Assembly: GCF_900109045.1 (NCBI RefSeq)
Contig: NZ_FNYL01000002.1
Coordinates: 372,001 to 436,000, forward strand
Direction of reading: 5' to 3'
Length of the DNA: 64,000 bases
Source of the DNA: Dyadobacter sp. SG02
Lineage (GTDB): Bacteria; Bacteroidota; Bacteroidia; Cytophagales; Spirosomataceae
Part shown: piece after piece, positions 24,659 through 33,247 of the stretch
How positions within the stretch are numbered: position 1 is the first letter of the stretch
How the letters are laid out: each line of letters starts with the position of its first letter
Program-made: the position numbers and the translations under genes
The notes under the pieces: generated by a model
The model's input: the letters and a program-made list of their open reading frames with translations, nothing else
Told to the model about the DNA's origin: nothing
The model's database searches: none

Positions 24659-26262
24659 TGCTGACATCTTATATCCTCATTACTCTGATCGCCGCATTCG
24701 GGCATTCGGAGGATTTTCTGGGCACTACGCTGCTCAGCAGGCCGCTTGTACTGGGGCCATTGGTAGGACTTGTGCTGGGTGATTTCGAACAGGGGATCGT
24801 CATCGGCGCCACGCTGGAACTGATTTTTATGGGGAATATCAAAGTCGGGGCGGCTATCCCGCCCGACGTCATTACCGGAGGCGTGCTGGGTACCGCATTC
24901 GCGATTATGTCGGGAAAAGGCCCGGCTGTGGCGCTCGCGCTGGCGGTACCGATCTCTATCCTCGCGGAAATGGTCGTGAGCGGCTTGTTCGTGTTCCGCC
25001 CGGTATGGAATAAACGTTTTGACCGTTATGCGGAGGACGGCGACTATCGGAGCGTGGAGCGGCTGCACATTTTGTCGGGCCTGCTCAAACCGTTGCTGAT
25101 GGGTGTGGTAACGTTGCTTGCATTGTTGCTGGGCTCGGATGCGGTGAGGTCGTTCGTGGATACGATTCCTCCCTGGGTGCATTCAGGGTTGCAGGTAGCG
25201 GGCAATATGCTGCCGGCGCTGGGTTTTGCATTGCTGATGAACCTGATGTTCAACAAGGAAGGCGCGCCGTATTTTTTCCTGGGTTTTATCCTGACCAGCT
25301 ACCTGAAACTGCCGATGATCGCCATCGGCGGGCTGGGGGTGATCATCGCATTGATCGTCACCAACATCACGCACAAAGAACAGCCTGCTGCCCACAGCGA
25401 CGGCGATTTCGATGATTTCGATATGGATGACTCGCCGCCTGTGATGGTCAAACCGAAATCTTCGCTCCTCACGCAGGGCGACATTCGGAGCCTGTTTGTC
25501 CGCTCGATGGCCCTGGAAGCGAATTTCAATTTCGAAACCTGGCAGAACACCGGCTTTGCATTCACGATGATACCGGTTCTGAAAAGGCTTTACAAAACGA
25601 AGGAGGCGATGTCGGGTGCATTGAAGCGGCATTTGCAGTTTTTCAACACCGCCCCGCACGGTTCCACGCTCATTATCGGCATCGCGGCCGCAATGGAAGA
25701 ACAGAATGCCCGCGAGCACGACTTCGACGAGGAGTCGATCAACTCCGTCAAAACCGGGTTGATGGGCCCACTGGCGGGGGTATTCGATTCGCTGTTCTGG
25801 GGAACGATCAAAGTGATTGCCGCCGGGATCGGTACATCGCTGGCATTGCAGGGTAGCGCGTTGGGGCCTTTGCTTTTCCTCGTGATATTCAATGTGCCGC
25901 ACCTGATCCTGCGCTACAAGCTGACGTTCGTTGGCTACGAAACGGGTACCCGGTTCTTACAGGATCTTTCCAAAACCAATGTCATGGACAAACTGAAAGC
26001 CGGTTCCGCCATTCTCGGACTGATGGTCGTAGGCGCCATGCCGGCGACCTTAATGGCCATCAAAACGCCGGCGATGATCGGTTCCTCGGATTCGGCGGTG
26101 CCGTTGCAGGGCGTGCTCGACCAGATCGTGCCGCATATCATCCCACTGGCGCTGACTTTCCTGGTGTTCTATTTCGTGAAGCGGAATGTCAAGACGACCT
26201 ATCTGCTCCTGGGACTGTTATTGCTGGGCTTTTTAGGGAGTGTTTTAAATATTTTTGCCTGA
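24658..26262 (+). CDS. Fused PTS mannose-family EIIC-EIID permease
   Basis: The 534-residue protein joins two normally separate subunits. Residues 1-238 are EIIC (PLVLGPLVGLVLGD, GATLELIFMGNIKVGAAIPPD, several membrane helices). Residues 273-534 are EIID (FVRSMALEANFNFETWQNTGFAF, HLQFFNTAPHGSTLIIGIAAAMEEQN, SVKTGLMGPLAGVFDSLFWG, helices near the end). The linker 239-272 is acidic and polar (HSDGDFDDFDMDDSPP) and has no membrane helix. EIIC and EIID together form the sugar channel and substrate site. Both halves keep their signatures and the reading frame is continuous, so this is a true fusion as far as the given sequence shows. Confidence 0.92.
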   Translation: MLTSYILITLIAAFGHSEDFLGTTLLSRPLVLGPLVGLVLGDFEQGIVIGATLELIFMGNIKVGAAIPPDVITGGVLGTAFAIMSGKGPAVALALAVPISILAEMVVSGLFVFRPVWNKRFDRYAEDGDYRSVERLHILSGLLKPLLMGVVTLLALLLGSDAVRSFVDTIPPWVHSGLQVAGNMLPALGFALLMNLMFNKEGAPYFFLGFILTSYLKLPMIAIGGLGVIIALIVTNITHKEQPAAHSDGDFDDFDMDDSPPVMVKPKSSLLTQGDIRSLFVRSMALEANFNFETWQNTGFAFTMIPVLKRLYKTKEAMSGALKRHLQFFNTAPHGSTLIIGIAAAMEEQNAREHDFDEESINSVKTGLMGPLAGVFDSLFWGTIKVIAAGIGTSLALQGSALGPLLFLVIFNVPHLILRYKLTFVGYETGTRFLQDLSKTNVMDKLKAGSAILGLMVVGAMPATLMAIKTPAMIGSSDSAVPLQGVLDQIVPHIIPLALTFLVFYFVKRNVKTTYLLLGLLLLGFLGSVLNIFA

Positions 26263-26268
26263 AAGCCT

Positions 26269-28002
26269 ATGACAACGACGAAAGAACCGCGAAGGATCGG
26301 AGGCATTGGCGTGTCTCCGGGGATTGCGATCGGGCCGGCATTTGTGATGCGGCGGGAAGTGGTGGCTGTAACCGGCATTACCCTGACCAATGCGGCGGAG
26401 GTGGCAGCCGAAATCGGGCGGTTTGACGAAGCCGTATCGCAGTCCGTCGCCGAAGTGGAGGCGCTGATCGCCGGATTAACCGACGCGGGCAATGACGAAG
26501 GGCTGGATATCCTCGAAACCCAAACCGAATTCCTGACGGACCCGCAACTGCGCAATGACGTCGTACAACGGATCGAAGAACAGTTCAGAACGGCCCACGA
26601 TGCGCTGGTCGGGGTTACGGATGCATTGGTACAGCTCTTCCTGAACATGGACGATGCCTACATGCGCGCACGTCATGCGGATGTGCGCGACGCGGGCGAC
26701 CGTATCCTCCGTCACCTCGGCGGGCGGGCGCAGCAAACGCGCACTTACCCGGAAGGATGCATTATCATCGCCGACGACCTGAGCCCGTCGGATACCATTG
26801 CCCTGGACCTGACGCGGGTCGCGGGATTTGCGACCCAAATGGGCGGCAAAACCTCCCACGCGGCCATTGTGGCGAAAGCGCGCGGCATTCCGGCCGTTGT
26901 GGGCTGCGGACCCTTGCTCGATGGTATAAAAGAGGGAGAATGGCTGGTGCTGGACGGGCAGGCGGGAGAACTGGTACTGCATCCCGACGACGCAACGACT
27001 GATAGCTACCGCGAAAAGCAGCAGCATTTCGCGGAGGAAATCGCATGGCTGAAATCACTCCGGGATGTACCGGCCGTGACGAAAGATGGCTGCGCGGTGC
27101 AGCTTCTGGCGAATATTTCCGAACCGGCGGACCTGGACCAGGCATTCGAAAACGGAGGAGAAGGAGTGGGGCTATTGCGCACCGAACTACTATTCTTGGG
27201 CCGCGATTCGCTACCGGACGAGGAGGAGCAATTCGAATTCTACCAAAAAATTGCATTGAAAGCCGGTAAGCGGCCTGTTACCATCCGGACGATCGATATC
27301 GGCGGTGACAAGGAAGCGCCTTACCTCGGGCTGGCGAAAGAGGAAAACCCGTTTCTGGGCTACCGCGCCATACGCATTTGCCTGGACAGGACAGATATTT
27401 TCAACACCCAGCTTCGCGCCATATTACGTGCCAGTGCATTCGGGAATTTCAAAATCATGTTCCCGATGATCGGCAGCGTGCAGGAAATTCGCGCGGCCAA
27501 AGTGGTTTTGCAGGAAGTGCGGAGAGAGCTGGCGCAGGAAGGCGTTCTGTTCGACGCGCAAATGCAGACCGGGATCATGATCGAAATACCGGCAGCGGCG
27601 GTTATTGCCGATCTGCTGGCAAAGGAGGTGGATTTTTTCAGCATTGGTACGAATGATTTGATTCAATACACATTAGCCGTCGACCGGATGAACGACCAGG
27701 TCGCTGCCTTGTACGACGGGTTTCATCCGGCCGTGCTCAGGCTGATCGTCCGTGTGATCGAAGAGGCGCACCGTGCGGGCATTCACGTGGGTATGTGCGG
27801 CGAGCTCGCAGGCGACCCGCACGCGACGCGCTTGTTGCTCGGAATGGGTTTGCGGGAGTTCTCGATGAGTGCCGTCTCGATACCCCGGATCAAACAGCAG
27901 GTGAGAGAGACCACGCTCACCGAGGCGCAATGCATTTTCGAAGCGGCCAAAGGCCTCGACAGCGCCGATGAGATCAGGGCTATTTGTAAATCAGTTAATT
28001 AA
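26269..28002 (+). CDS. ptsI: PTS enzyme I (phosphoenolpyruvate-protein phosphotransferase)
   Basis: The 577-residue protein has full EI length. The N-terminal HPr-binding and phosphohistidine part has GGKTSHAAIVAKARGIPAVVG with phospho-acceptor His197. The C-terminal PEP-binding barrel has LLRTELLFLGRDSLPDEEEQ, RTIDIGGDKEAPYL, FFSIGTNDLIQYTLAVDR and the catalytic Cys in GMCGELAGDP. It starts the phosphate relay by taking phosphate from PEP and giving it to HPr. The gene is 6 bp past EIIC-EIID. Having EI inside the substrate operon suggests a dedicated rather than general PTS. Confidence 0.96.
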   Translation: MTTTKEPRRIGGIGVSPGIAIGPAFVMRREVVAVTGITLTNAAEVAAEIGRFDEAVSQSVAEVEALIAGLTDAGNDEGLDILETQTEFLTDPQLRNDVVQRIEEQFRTAHDALVGVTDALVQLFLNMDDAYMRARHADVRDAGDRILRHLGGRAQQTRTYPEGCIIIADDLSPSDTIALDLTRVAGFATQMGGKTSHAAIVAKARGIPAVVGCGPLLDGIKEGEWLVLDGQAGELVLHPDDATTDSYREKQQHFAEEIAWLKSLRDVPAVTKDGCAVQLLANISEPADLDQAFENGGEGVGLLRTELLFLGRDSLPDEEEQFEFYQKIALKAGKRPVTIRTIDIGGDKEAPYLGLAKEENPFLGYRAIRICLDRTDIFNTQLRAILRASAFGNFKIMFPMIGSVQEIRAAKVVLQEVRRELAQEGVLFDAQMQTGIMIEIPAAAVIADLLAKEVDFFSIGTNDLIQYTLAVDRMNDQVAALYDGFHPAVLRLIVRVIEEAHRAGIHVGMCGELAGDPHATRLLLGMGLREFSMSAVSIPRIKQQVRETTLTEAQCIFEAAKGLDSADEIRAICKSVN

Positions 28003-28019
28003 AATTTTAATGCATTGGT

Positions 28020-28280
28020 ATGATATCCAAAGAGTACACGATTCTCGCGCCGGAAGGCATTCATGCGCGGCCCGCCACGGCGCTTGTCAGGCTGGTGAAA
28101 AAATTTAAATCCGGGATCAGCCTGAAAAAGGGCGAAAAGATGATCCAGCTCAACAGTATGCTGAACATTCTCGCACTATCCACCAAAGGCGGCGACCGGG
28201 TGTCGGTCGTGATCGACGGGGAGGACGAAGACGAGGCGGCGTTGGCGCTGGACGTTTTTTTTAAAGACCTTATTGCCTGA
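28020..28280 (+). CDS. ptsH: PTS phosphocarrier HPr
   Basis: The 86-residue protein is a normal-length HPr. His15 in PEGIHARPATALV is the EI-dependent phosphorylation site. Ser46 in QLNSMLNILALSTKGGD sits at the exact position of the regulatory serine of Firmicutes HPr, although the sequence after it (MLNILAL) differs slightly from the usual MGVMSL. It carries phosphate from EI to EIIA. It lies 17 bp after ptsI and 29 bp before the deaminase gene. No HPr kinase gene is in the window. Confidence 0.95.
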   Translation: MISKEYTILAPEGIHARPATALVRLVKKFKSGISLKKGEKMIQLNSMLNILALSTKGGDRVSVVIDGEDEDEAALALDVFFKDLIA

Positions 28281-28309
28281 CAGTACTTTAACACCTTTTT
28301 TGACAAATC

Positions 28310-29044
28310 ATGAAAATTACCATTTGCAAAAGCGAACACGAATTCAATGTAACGGCCGCCTGGCGGATCATTGCCCAGATGCTGGAAAAACCCGATGCGG
28401 TGATCGGACTCTCCACTGGGCAGACCACGATCGATATGCACGCTATCGTTTCGGATATTTACCGGCAATACCCGTTCGATGTGTCGCGCATTACCTTGTT
28501 TAATGTCGATGAACTGACCAACCTGCCGCGTGAATATGCCGGTAGCTGCTATACGATGATCCTGAACCAGATCGCCGGTCCGTTGGGCATTCCCGAGGAG
28601 AATTTTATAATGCCGCCCACGATGTCGGACGATTTCGGGCGCGAAGCACGCCTTTTCGAGCAACGGCTTGCCGAAAGGGGCGGGGCCGATCTGCAAATGC
28701 TGGGATTGGGCATGAACGGCCACATCGGTATCAACCAGCCCGGCACGCCGTTCGAAAGTGAAACCTGGGTATCGCCTATGGACCCCGACTTCGAGGCGCG
28801 CGTGCGCCGGGAGACGCAGGTGCCCGAGGGTACTATCCTGGGCGGGCTCACGCGCGGGATCAGGAACATCATGCATACCCGCAAGCTGATCCTCATCGCC
28901 AAAGGCTCCCACAAAGCCGAAATGGTCGAAAAGGCCATTCTGGGTCCTGTTACCACCGACATCCCCGCGTCCATCGTACAAATGCACCCTAATTGTGAGA
29001 TTTTGCTGGATGCGGATGCGGGGGCGCTGATTGCGGGTAGGTAA
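28310..29044 (+). CDS. NagB/AgaI-like amino-sugar-6-phosphate deaminase/isomerase
   Basis: The 244-residue protein has the NagB fold: IGLSTGQTTIDMH near the start, LFNVDELTNLPREYAGSCY with Asp67 (E. coli NagB Asp72), and LGLGMNGHIGINQPGTPF. In that last motif His138 matches catalytic His143, but Asn136 stands for Asp141 and Gln143 for Glu148; I checked the CAG codon. Asn at the first position is also seen in galactosamine-6-phosphate isomerases (AgaI). The protein probably converts glucosamine- or galactosamine-6-phosphate made by the PTS into a ketose phosphate plus ammonia. The substitutions make substrate and activity uncertain. It is the last gene of the operon. Confidence 0.8.
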   Translation: MKITICKSEHEFNVTAAWRIIAQMLEKPDAVIGLSTGQTTIDMHAIVSDIYRQYPFDVSRITLFNVDELTNLPREYAGSCYTMILNQIAGPLGIPEENFIMPPTMSDDFGREARLFEQRLAERGGADLQMLGLGMNGHIGINQPGTPFESETWVSPMDPDFEARVRRETQVPEGTILGGLTRGIRNIMHTRKLILIAKGSHKAEMVEKAILGPVTTDIPASIVQMHPNCEILLDADAGALIAGR

Positions 29045-29158
29045 AATGGCCTGAATTCCCCCTTTCATTGGCACTAAACCCCACAAAAAATCCGCCGCAC
29101 CGGCGATAGTTTTGCAAGTGTGATCATTAGGGCTAAAAACGAATCAAATTCAATCAAA

Positions 29159-29728
29159 ATGAGAAAGCTGGTATTATTTGCGCATATGTCGCTGGATGGT
29201 TTCGCGGGAGATGTTAATGGCGGACTGAATTTTTTAACGTACGACGGAGAGTTGCAAAACTATGCCGCGGAACTGGTGAAGACCGTCGGCGCGCCTGTGT
29301 ACGGCAAAACTACCTACCAACTGATGGCAGGTTACTGGCCCACCGTCCTGAACAATCCCGGCGAGGACAAACACTCGCTCGAACACGCGCAATGGGTGCA
29401 AGACATTCCCAAAGTGGTGTTTTCGACGACTTTGGACAGTGCGGACTGGAATAATACGACGCTGATCAAAGACAATGTCGTAGAAGAGGTGAACAAACTC
29501 AAACAGCAACCCGGCAAAGACCTCGTCATCTTCGGAAGCCCGGGCCTGGCGAAAAGTTTTATGAAGTTGGGTTTGATCGATGAATACAAACTCACCGTGC
29601 ACCCTATTATACTGGGCAATGGTATCAGTTTGTTCGATACAAGTATCAATACCAGCAAGTTGAAGCTATTGGATGCAAAAACGCTCAATTCGGGGGTGAT
29701 TACGGCGCATTACGCGACGAATAAATGA
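29159..29728 (+). CDS. RibD C-terminal/dihydrofolate-reductase-like protein
   Basis: The ATG at 29159 gives a 189-residue protein opening MRKLVLFAHMSLDGFAGDVNG, the normal start of the YwjB/YyaP-like RibD_C group. Further motifs are VYGKTTYQLMAGYWP, KVVFSTTLDSADWNNT, LVIFGSPGLAKSFMKLGLIDEYKL and PIILGNGISLF. Members bind NADPH and are predicted reductases of unknown substrate. No link to its neighbours is apparent. Confidence 0.88.
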   Translation: MRKLVLFAHMSLDGFAGDVNGGLNFLTYDGELQNYAAELVKTVGAPVYGKTTYQLMAGYWPTVLNNPGEDKHSLEHAQWVQDIPKVVFSTTLDSADWNNTTLIKDNVVEEVNKLKQQPGKDLVIFGSPGLAKSFMKLGLIDEYKLTVHPIILGNGISLFDTSINTSKLKLLDAKTLNSGVITAHYATNK

Positions 29729-29745
29729 GTTTTACGTATTGATAA

Positions 29746-30204
29746 TCAAGGGGATTGTCTTGCGAAGAGAATGAAATCGGTTCCCGGTGGCGTCACGCCG
29801 AGTCCGCGCAGCAGGTATATGATCTGTCCGCGGTGGTACGTCGAGTGGTTTACCAGGTGCGTAAGAACGTCCCCCAGGTTATCGAGGTACGGGTCACCGG
29901 CCATGTTTTTATAGGCCAGTTTTGTATGAAAGTCGGGCTCTTGCATCATGTTCAGGTGTGAGAGCCAAAGTTCTCCATTTTCCGCAAGTTGCGATGCGAT
30001 GGAGGAAGGCGGCAACGGTGTCCAAATCGGGACGTCGTTTTGCTGCCCTATTACCCTGAAATACCAGTTTCGCTGCGCGTGGGCCAGGTGCGAGGCAAGG
30101 AGCAATACCTGTTCGTCCTTTATTTCGTGTGTCGAAATGAAGTCGGCAACGGCCTTGTTTGCCCAATTATTGAAAGTGAAGAAACGAATAAGGTACTCTT
30201 TCAT
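29746..30204 (-). CDS. DinB-family protein
   Basis: From the ATG at 30204 the 152-residue protein has the four-helix DinB/YfiT fold: LIRFFTFNNWANKAVADF, then ASHLAHAQRNWYFRVIG and HLVNHSTYHRGQIIYLLRGLG. His in SHLAHA and the HxxxHR motif are the usual metal ligands. Family members are putative metal-dependent hydrolases or thiol transferases; the substrate here is unknown. The longer frame to 30255 adds a stretch with no family match. It converges with the RibD-like gene (17 bp between stops). Confidence 0.85.
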   Translation of the reverse strand: MKEYLIRFFTFNNWANKAVADFISTHEIKDEQVLLLASHLAHAQRNWYFRVIGQQNDVPIWTPLPPSSIASQLAENGELWLSHLNMMQEPDFHTKLAYKNMAGDPYLDNLGDVLTHLVNHSTYHRGQIIYLLRGLGVTPPGTDFILFARQSP

Positions 30205-30336
30205 AGCTGACGATCCGGATGATGCCCTAAGATACTTCTCCTTTGTAAAACCCAAGCTGGAAAGATTAACATTTTTTAAGTTGTGGAAGCAGGGATATGA
30301 TGGTTGCTTGCAACCTCAAACCACTTTTTGCAAGCC

Positions 30337-30990
30337 ATGACCGGTATTCTCAAATCTGTAAGTTTAATTGTAATTTGTTTAGTATTGACGACGACGTCAG
30401 CCAAGTCCGCTGATACTGCTTTTTGTAAAGAAGTCTCAGTTAAAGACACATCAAACAAAGTTGAAGGAAAATATAGGTGCAAACGAAATCCCAGGACCGC
30501 AACGATTCTCGCAACAATACCAGGTTGGGGACAGGTCTATAACCGGGACTTTTGGAAAGTTCCGATTGTATATGCTTCGCTCGGAGGCAGCATTTTTGCA
30601 TTCCACCTTAATTCGCTTAAATACAAGGATTTCTTAAAAGCATACCAGTCGTTCTACGACTTGAACACCGGCAGCCCGGCTCATGGAATCACGGATAATT
30701 CACAGATGCCGGTCGTGGTGCGCAGCCTGTTCAACACCAGCAACAAGGTAGAATTTCTGAGGAAAGATCAGATCGTGCGGCGTAAAGACGCGTGGCGCAG
30801 ATACAAGAATGTATCACTTCTCACAACAGGGCTCATTTACGTGCTAAGCATTATCGAGGCCAACGTTGCCGCGCATTTAAAAACTTTCGACGTGTCCGAC
30901 GACCTATCTTTTCAAATTTACCCCAGCCTGAAACGATTCAACACCGTAAATGGCAGCACAGGCTTGCAAATTGTATTTAACTTCAAATGA
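30337..30990 (+). CDS. DUF5683-domain membrane protein
   Basis: The ATG at 30337 gives a 217-residue protein with a signal peptide or first helix (LKSVSLIVICLVLTTTSAKS). It then has the DUF5683 core NPRTATILATIPGWGQVYNRDFWKVPIVYASLGG, and further hydrophobic helices near 75-95 and 165-185. The family is widespread in Bacteroidota and of unknown function, thought to act at the inner membrane or periplasm. It diverges from the DinB gene. Confidence 0.82.
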   Translation: MTGILKSVSLIVICLVLTTTSAKSADTAFCKEVSVKDTSNKVEGKYRCKRNPRTATILATIPGWGQVYNRDFWKVPIVYASLGGSIFAFHLNSLKYKDFLKAYQSFYDLNTGSPAHGITDNSQMPVVVRSLFNTSNKVEFLRKDQIVRRKDAWRRYKNVSLLTTGLIYVLSIIEANVAAHLKTFDVSDDLSFQIYPSLKRFNTVNGSTGLQIVFNFK

Positions 30991-31012
30991 GGCAACCGCT
31001 GCTGCAAGAACA

Positions 31013-31378
31013 TCATACTTCCTGCTCCTTCTTACTTTCCGCATAACGCTCGCCCCAATTCATTAATGCATCGTAAATCGTTTCAAGCGATTGGCCTAAT
31101 GGGGTGAGCTGGTATTCGACGCGGGGCGGGACTTCGGGGTAGACGACCCGTGTGACAATGCCGTCCTGCTCCATTTTGCGCAGTTGGGCCGTGAGCGTTT
31201 TCTCGGAAATGTCTGTCAGCTGGTTGTTGAGGTCGCAGTAGCGTACGGTCTCGCGGTCGCGCAGGATGCCGTATATCCTCAGTATCCACTTGCCGCTGAT
31301 GGAGGCAAGGGCCAGTTCGATGGAGCAGGTCCCGGGGTCCGTTGCCCAGTCCTGCTGGGATGTTCTGTTATAAGCCAC
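31013..31378 (-). CDS. HxlR-family regulator
   Basis: The 121-residue winged-helix protein has the HxlR pattern: SIELALASISGKWILRIYGILRDRETVRYCDLNNQL, then SEKTLTAQLRKMEQDGIVTRVVYPEVPPRVEYQLTPLGQSL. Such regulators respond to reactive electrophiles or oxidants, often through Cys; the only Cys residues here lie in the DNA-binding half (TCSIE, RYCD). It diverges from the old-yellow-enzyme gene with 191 bp between starts and likely controls it. Confidence 0.92.
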   Translation of the reverse strand: MAYNRTSQQDWATDPGTCSIELALASISGKWILRIYGILRDRETVRYCDLNNQLTDISEKTLTAQLRKMEQDGIVTRVVYPEVPPRVEYQLTPLGQSLETIYDALMNWGERYAESKKEQEV

Positions 31379-31569
31379 TTTGTGTAATGTTGTTGGGATG
31401 AATATGCTGATGCATGTAAAATTTAATGATTTTTTTCATTTGATAAACCCGTGACAGTGAACAATACAAACCTTCATTACCGTCACGAACGTCAAGGTAA
31501 GCTCTTGTAGGTGAGTTAGATGCATCGGTACTTTGCTCGAAATAACCGAGTTTAAAACATCAATGTAAA

Positions 31570-32727
31570 ATGAAAAGTGCATCTTTATTCGCTCCCTTTC
31601 AGTTGGGAGGTCAGGAATTGGCAAACAGGGTTGTAATGGCGCCGATGACAAGGACGCGTACTTCACCCGGGGACGTGCCGAATGAGCTGATGGCGAAATA
31701 TTACGGACAACGGGCCAGTGCAGGGCTGATTATCAGCGAAGCCACCGATGTCGCACCGCATAGCAAGGGCTACCTTTGGACGCCCGGTATTTACAACGAC
31801 GAACAGGTACGGGGATGGAAACTGGTTACCGATTCGGTTCACCGGAACGGCGGGAAAATTTTCCAGCAAATATGGCATGTCGGGCGGATGTCCCACACCT
31901 CCCTTATGCCGGATGGCCAGCAGCCGTGGGGCGTTACCGATGAGCAGGCCGTGGGCTCCGACGTGTTCGCGCACGGGAGCGATGGCAGGCTCACATTCGT
32001 GCGCGCCAGCAAGCCACGCCAGATCGGAACGGAGGAAATGCCTGCATTGCTCGATGATTTTGAACGGGCGTTCCGAAATGCTGGCGAGGCGGGGTTTGAC
32101 GGTATCGAGCTGCACGCGGCGAATGGCTATCTCTTCGAGCAATTCATGAACTCGACACTTAATACCCGTACCGATCACTACGGAGGCCAGAACTTCGAAA
32201 ACCGGACCCGGTTTCTGCTGGAAGTGGTCGATTTGGCCGCAGGGATTTTCGGAGCAGGCAGGATCGGCATCCGGTTATCGCCGTTCGGGCATTACAACAG
32301 CATTCCCGCCGACCCGCACGGGGAGGATACATTCTTTTATTTGTGCCGCGAGCTCGACCGCCGGGGTGTCGGGTATATCCATTTGTTGTATCAACTCCTG
32401 CCGTCAGGAAATATGGAACAGGTAACGAGGTTCGAGGAGACCAACCTGCCTGATGCGTTTGTCAAAAAGGTTCGTGAGGAGTTCCGGGGAGGCATTATCT
32501 GGTGCGGGAGTTTCAGCAGGGAATCGGCGGAGCAAGCGTTGGCCACCGGTATGGTAGACATGATCGCTTTTGGGCGCCCGTTCGTCGGAAACCCGGATTT
32601 GGTTGCCCGCTTTAAAAACAACTGGCCGCTGGTCGAAGCCGATCGCTCGGCCTATTACACCCGGAACGGGGAGATCGGGTTCACCGATTTTCCAAATTTC
32701 AATCCACACAGCGCGGAAGTTGATTAA
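31570..32727 (+). CDS. Old yellow enzyme family alkene reductase
   Basis: The 385-residue protein is a full-length FMN-dependent OYE/NemA-like reductase. It shows LANRVVMAPMTRTRTSPGDVPN, GLIISEATDVAPHSKGY, QIWHVGRMSH, FDGIELHAANGYLFEQFMNSTLNTRTDHYGG with the catalytic Tyr, and MIAFGRPFVGNPDL. It reduces activated C=C bonds, nitro groups or N-ethylmaleimide-like compounds with NAD(P)H in the cytoplasm. The divergent HxlR gene is its probable regulator. Confidence 0.94.
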   Translation: MKSASLFAPFQLGGQELANRVVMAPMTRTRTSPGDVPNELMAKYYGQRASAGLIISEATDVAPHSKGYLWTPGIYNDEQVRGWKLVTDSVHRNGGKIFQQIWHVGRMSHTSLMPDGQQPWGVTDEQAVGSDVFAHGSDGRLTFVRASKPRQIGTEEMPALLDDFERAFRNAGEAGFDGIELHAANGYLFEQFMNSTLNTRTDHYGGQNFENRTRFLLEVVDLAAGIFGAGRIGIRLSPFGHYNSIPADPHGEDTFFYLCRELDRRGVGYIHLLYQLLPSGNMEQVTRFEETNLPDAFVKKVREEFRGGIIWCGSFSRESAEQALATGMVDMIAFGRPFVGNPDLVARFKNNWPLVEADRSAYYTRNGEIGFTDFPNFNPHSAEVD

Positions 32728-32830
32728 CGGGCGAAAAAAAATCGGGAGTTAATGCATTTCTTAAACTGGTTTAAGTTTTTTCACCATCCCGGGTTGCAAT
32801 TTTAGGCTGCTAACAGACCTGATTAAATAA

Positions 32831-33247
32831 ATGAACAACAAAGACCGGTTTCCCCAGCTATTTCTAAGAATCGCCCTTGCGGTAACAATGCTCTCCGCCG
32901 TGGCGGACAGGTTCGGCTTCTGGGGCGCCAATTCTGCCTGGGGAAACTGGCAAAATTTTGAAAAATACACCGCGCAGCTTACTTTTTTCCTGCCGGAAAT
33001 TTTGAGCAAACTCTCGGCCTACGCCGCTACGACATTGGAAATAGCATTGCCTGTCATGCTGATTTTGGGTTTTAAAACAAAACTGGCCGCAATTGGAACG
33101 GGCGTTCTATTAATGATTTTCGCATTGGCCATGAGCATTGCGCTTGGCGTAAAAGCACCGTTCGATTATTCGGTTTGGGTAGGAAGTGCCGCGGCGTTTT
33201 TGCTTGCTTCGTATGTGAGCGATGTTGAGAAAATCAGTGAGCAGTAA
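32831..33247 (+). CDS. DoxX-family membrane protein
   Basis: The 138-residue protein has four predicted membrane helices (about 12-30, 52-72, 78-98, 105-128) and the DoxX-type start FPQLFLRIALAVTMLSAVADRFG with ALPVMLILGFKTKLAAIGTGVLL in the middle. DoxX-like proteins of this group are small inner-membrane proteins tied to redox stress; a clear reaction is not known. Its 3' end overlaps the convergent hydrolase gene by 14 bp. Confidence 0.85.
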   Translation: MNNKDRFPQLFLRIALAVTMLSAVADRFGFWGANSAWGNWQNFEKYTAQLTFFLPEILSKLSAYAATTLEIALPVMLILGFKTKLAAIGTGVLLMIFALAMSIALGVKAPFDYSVWVGSAAAFLLASYVSDVEKISEQ

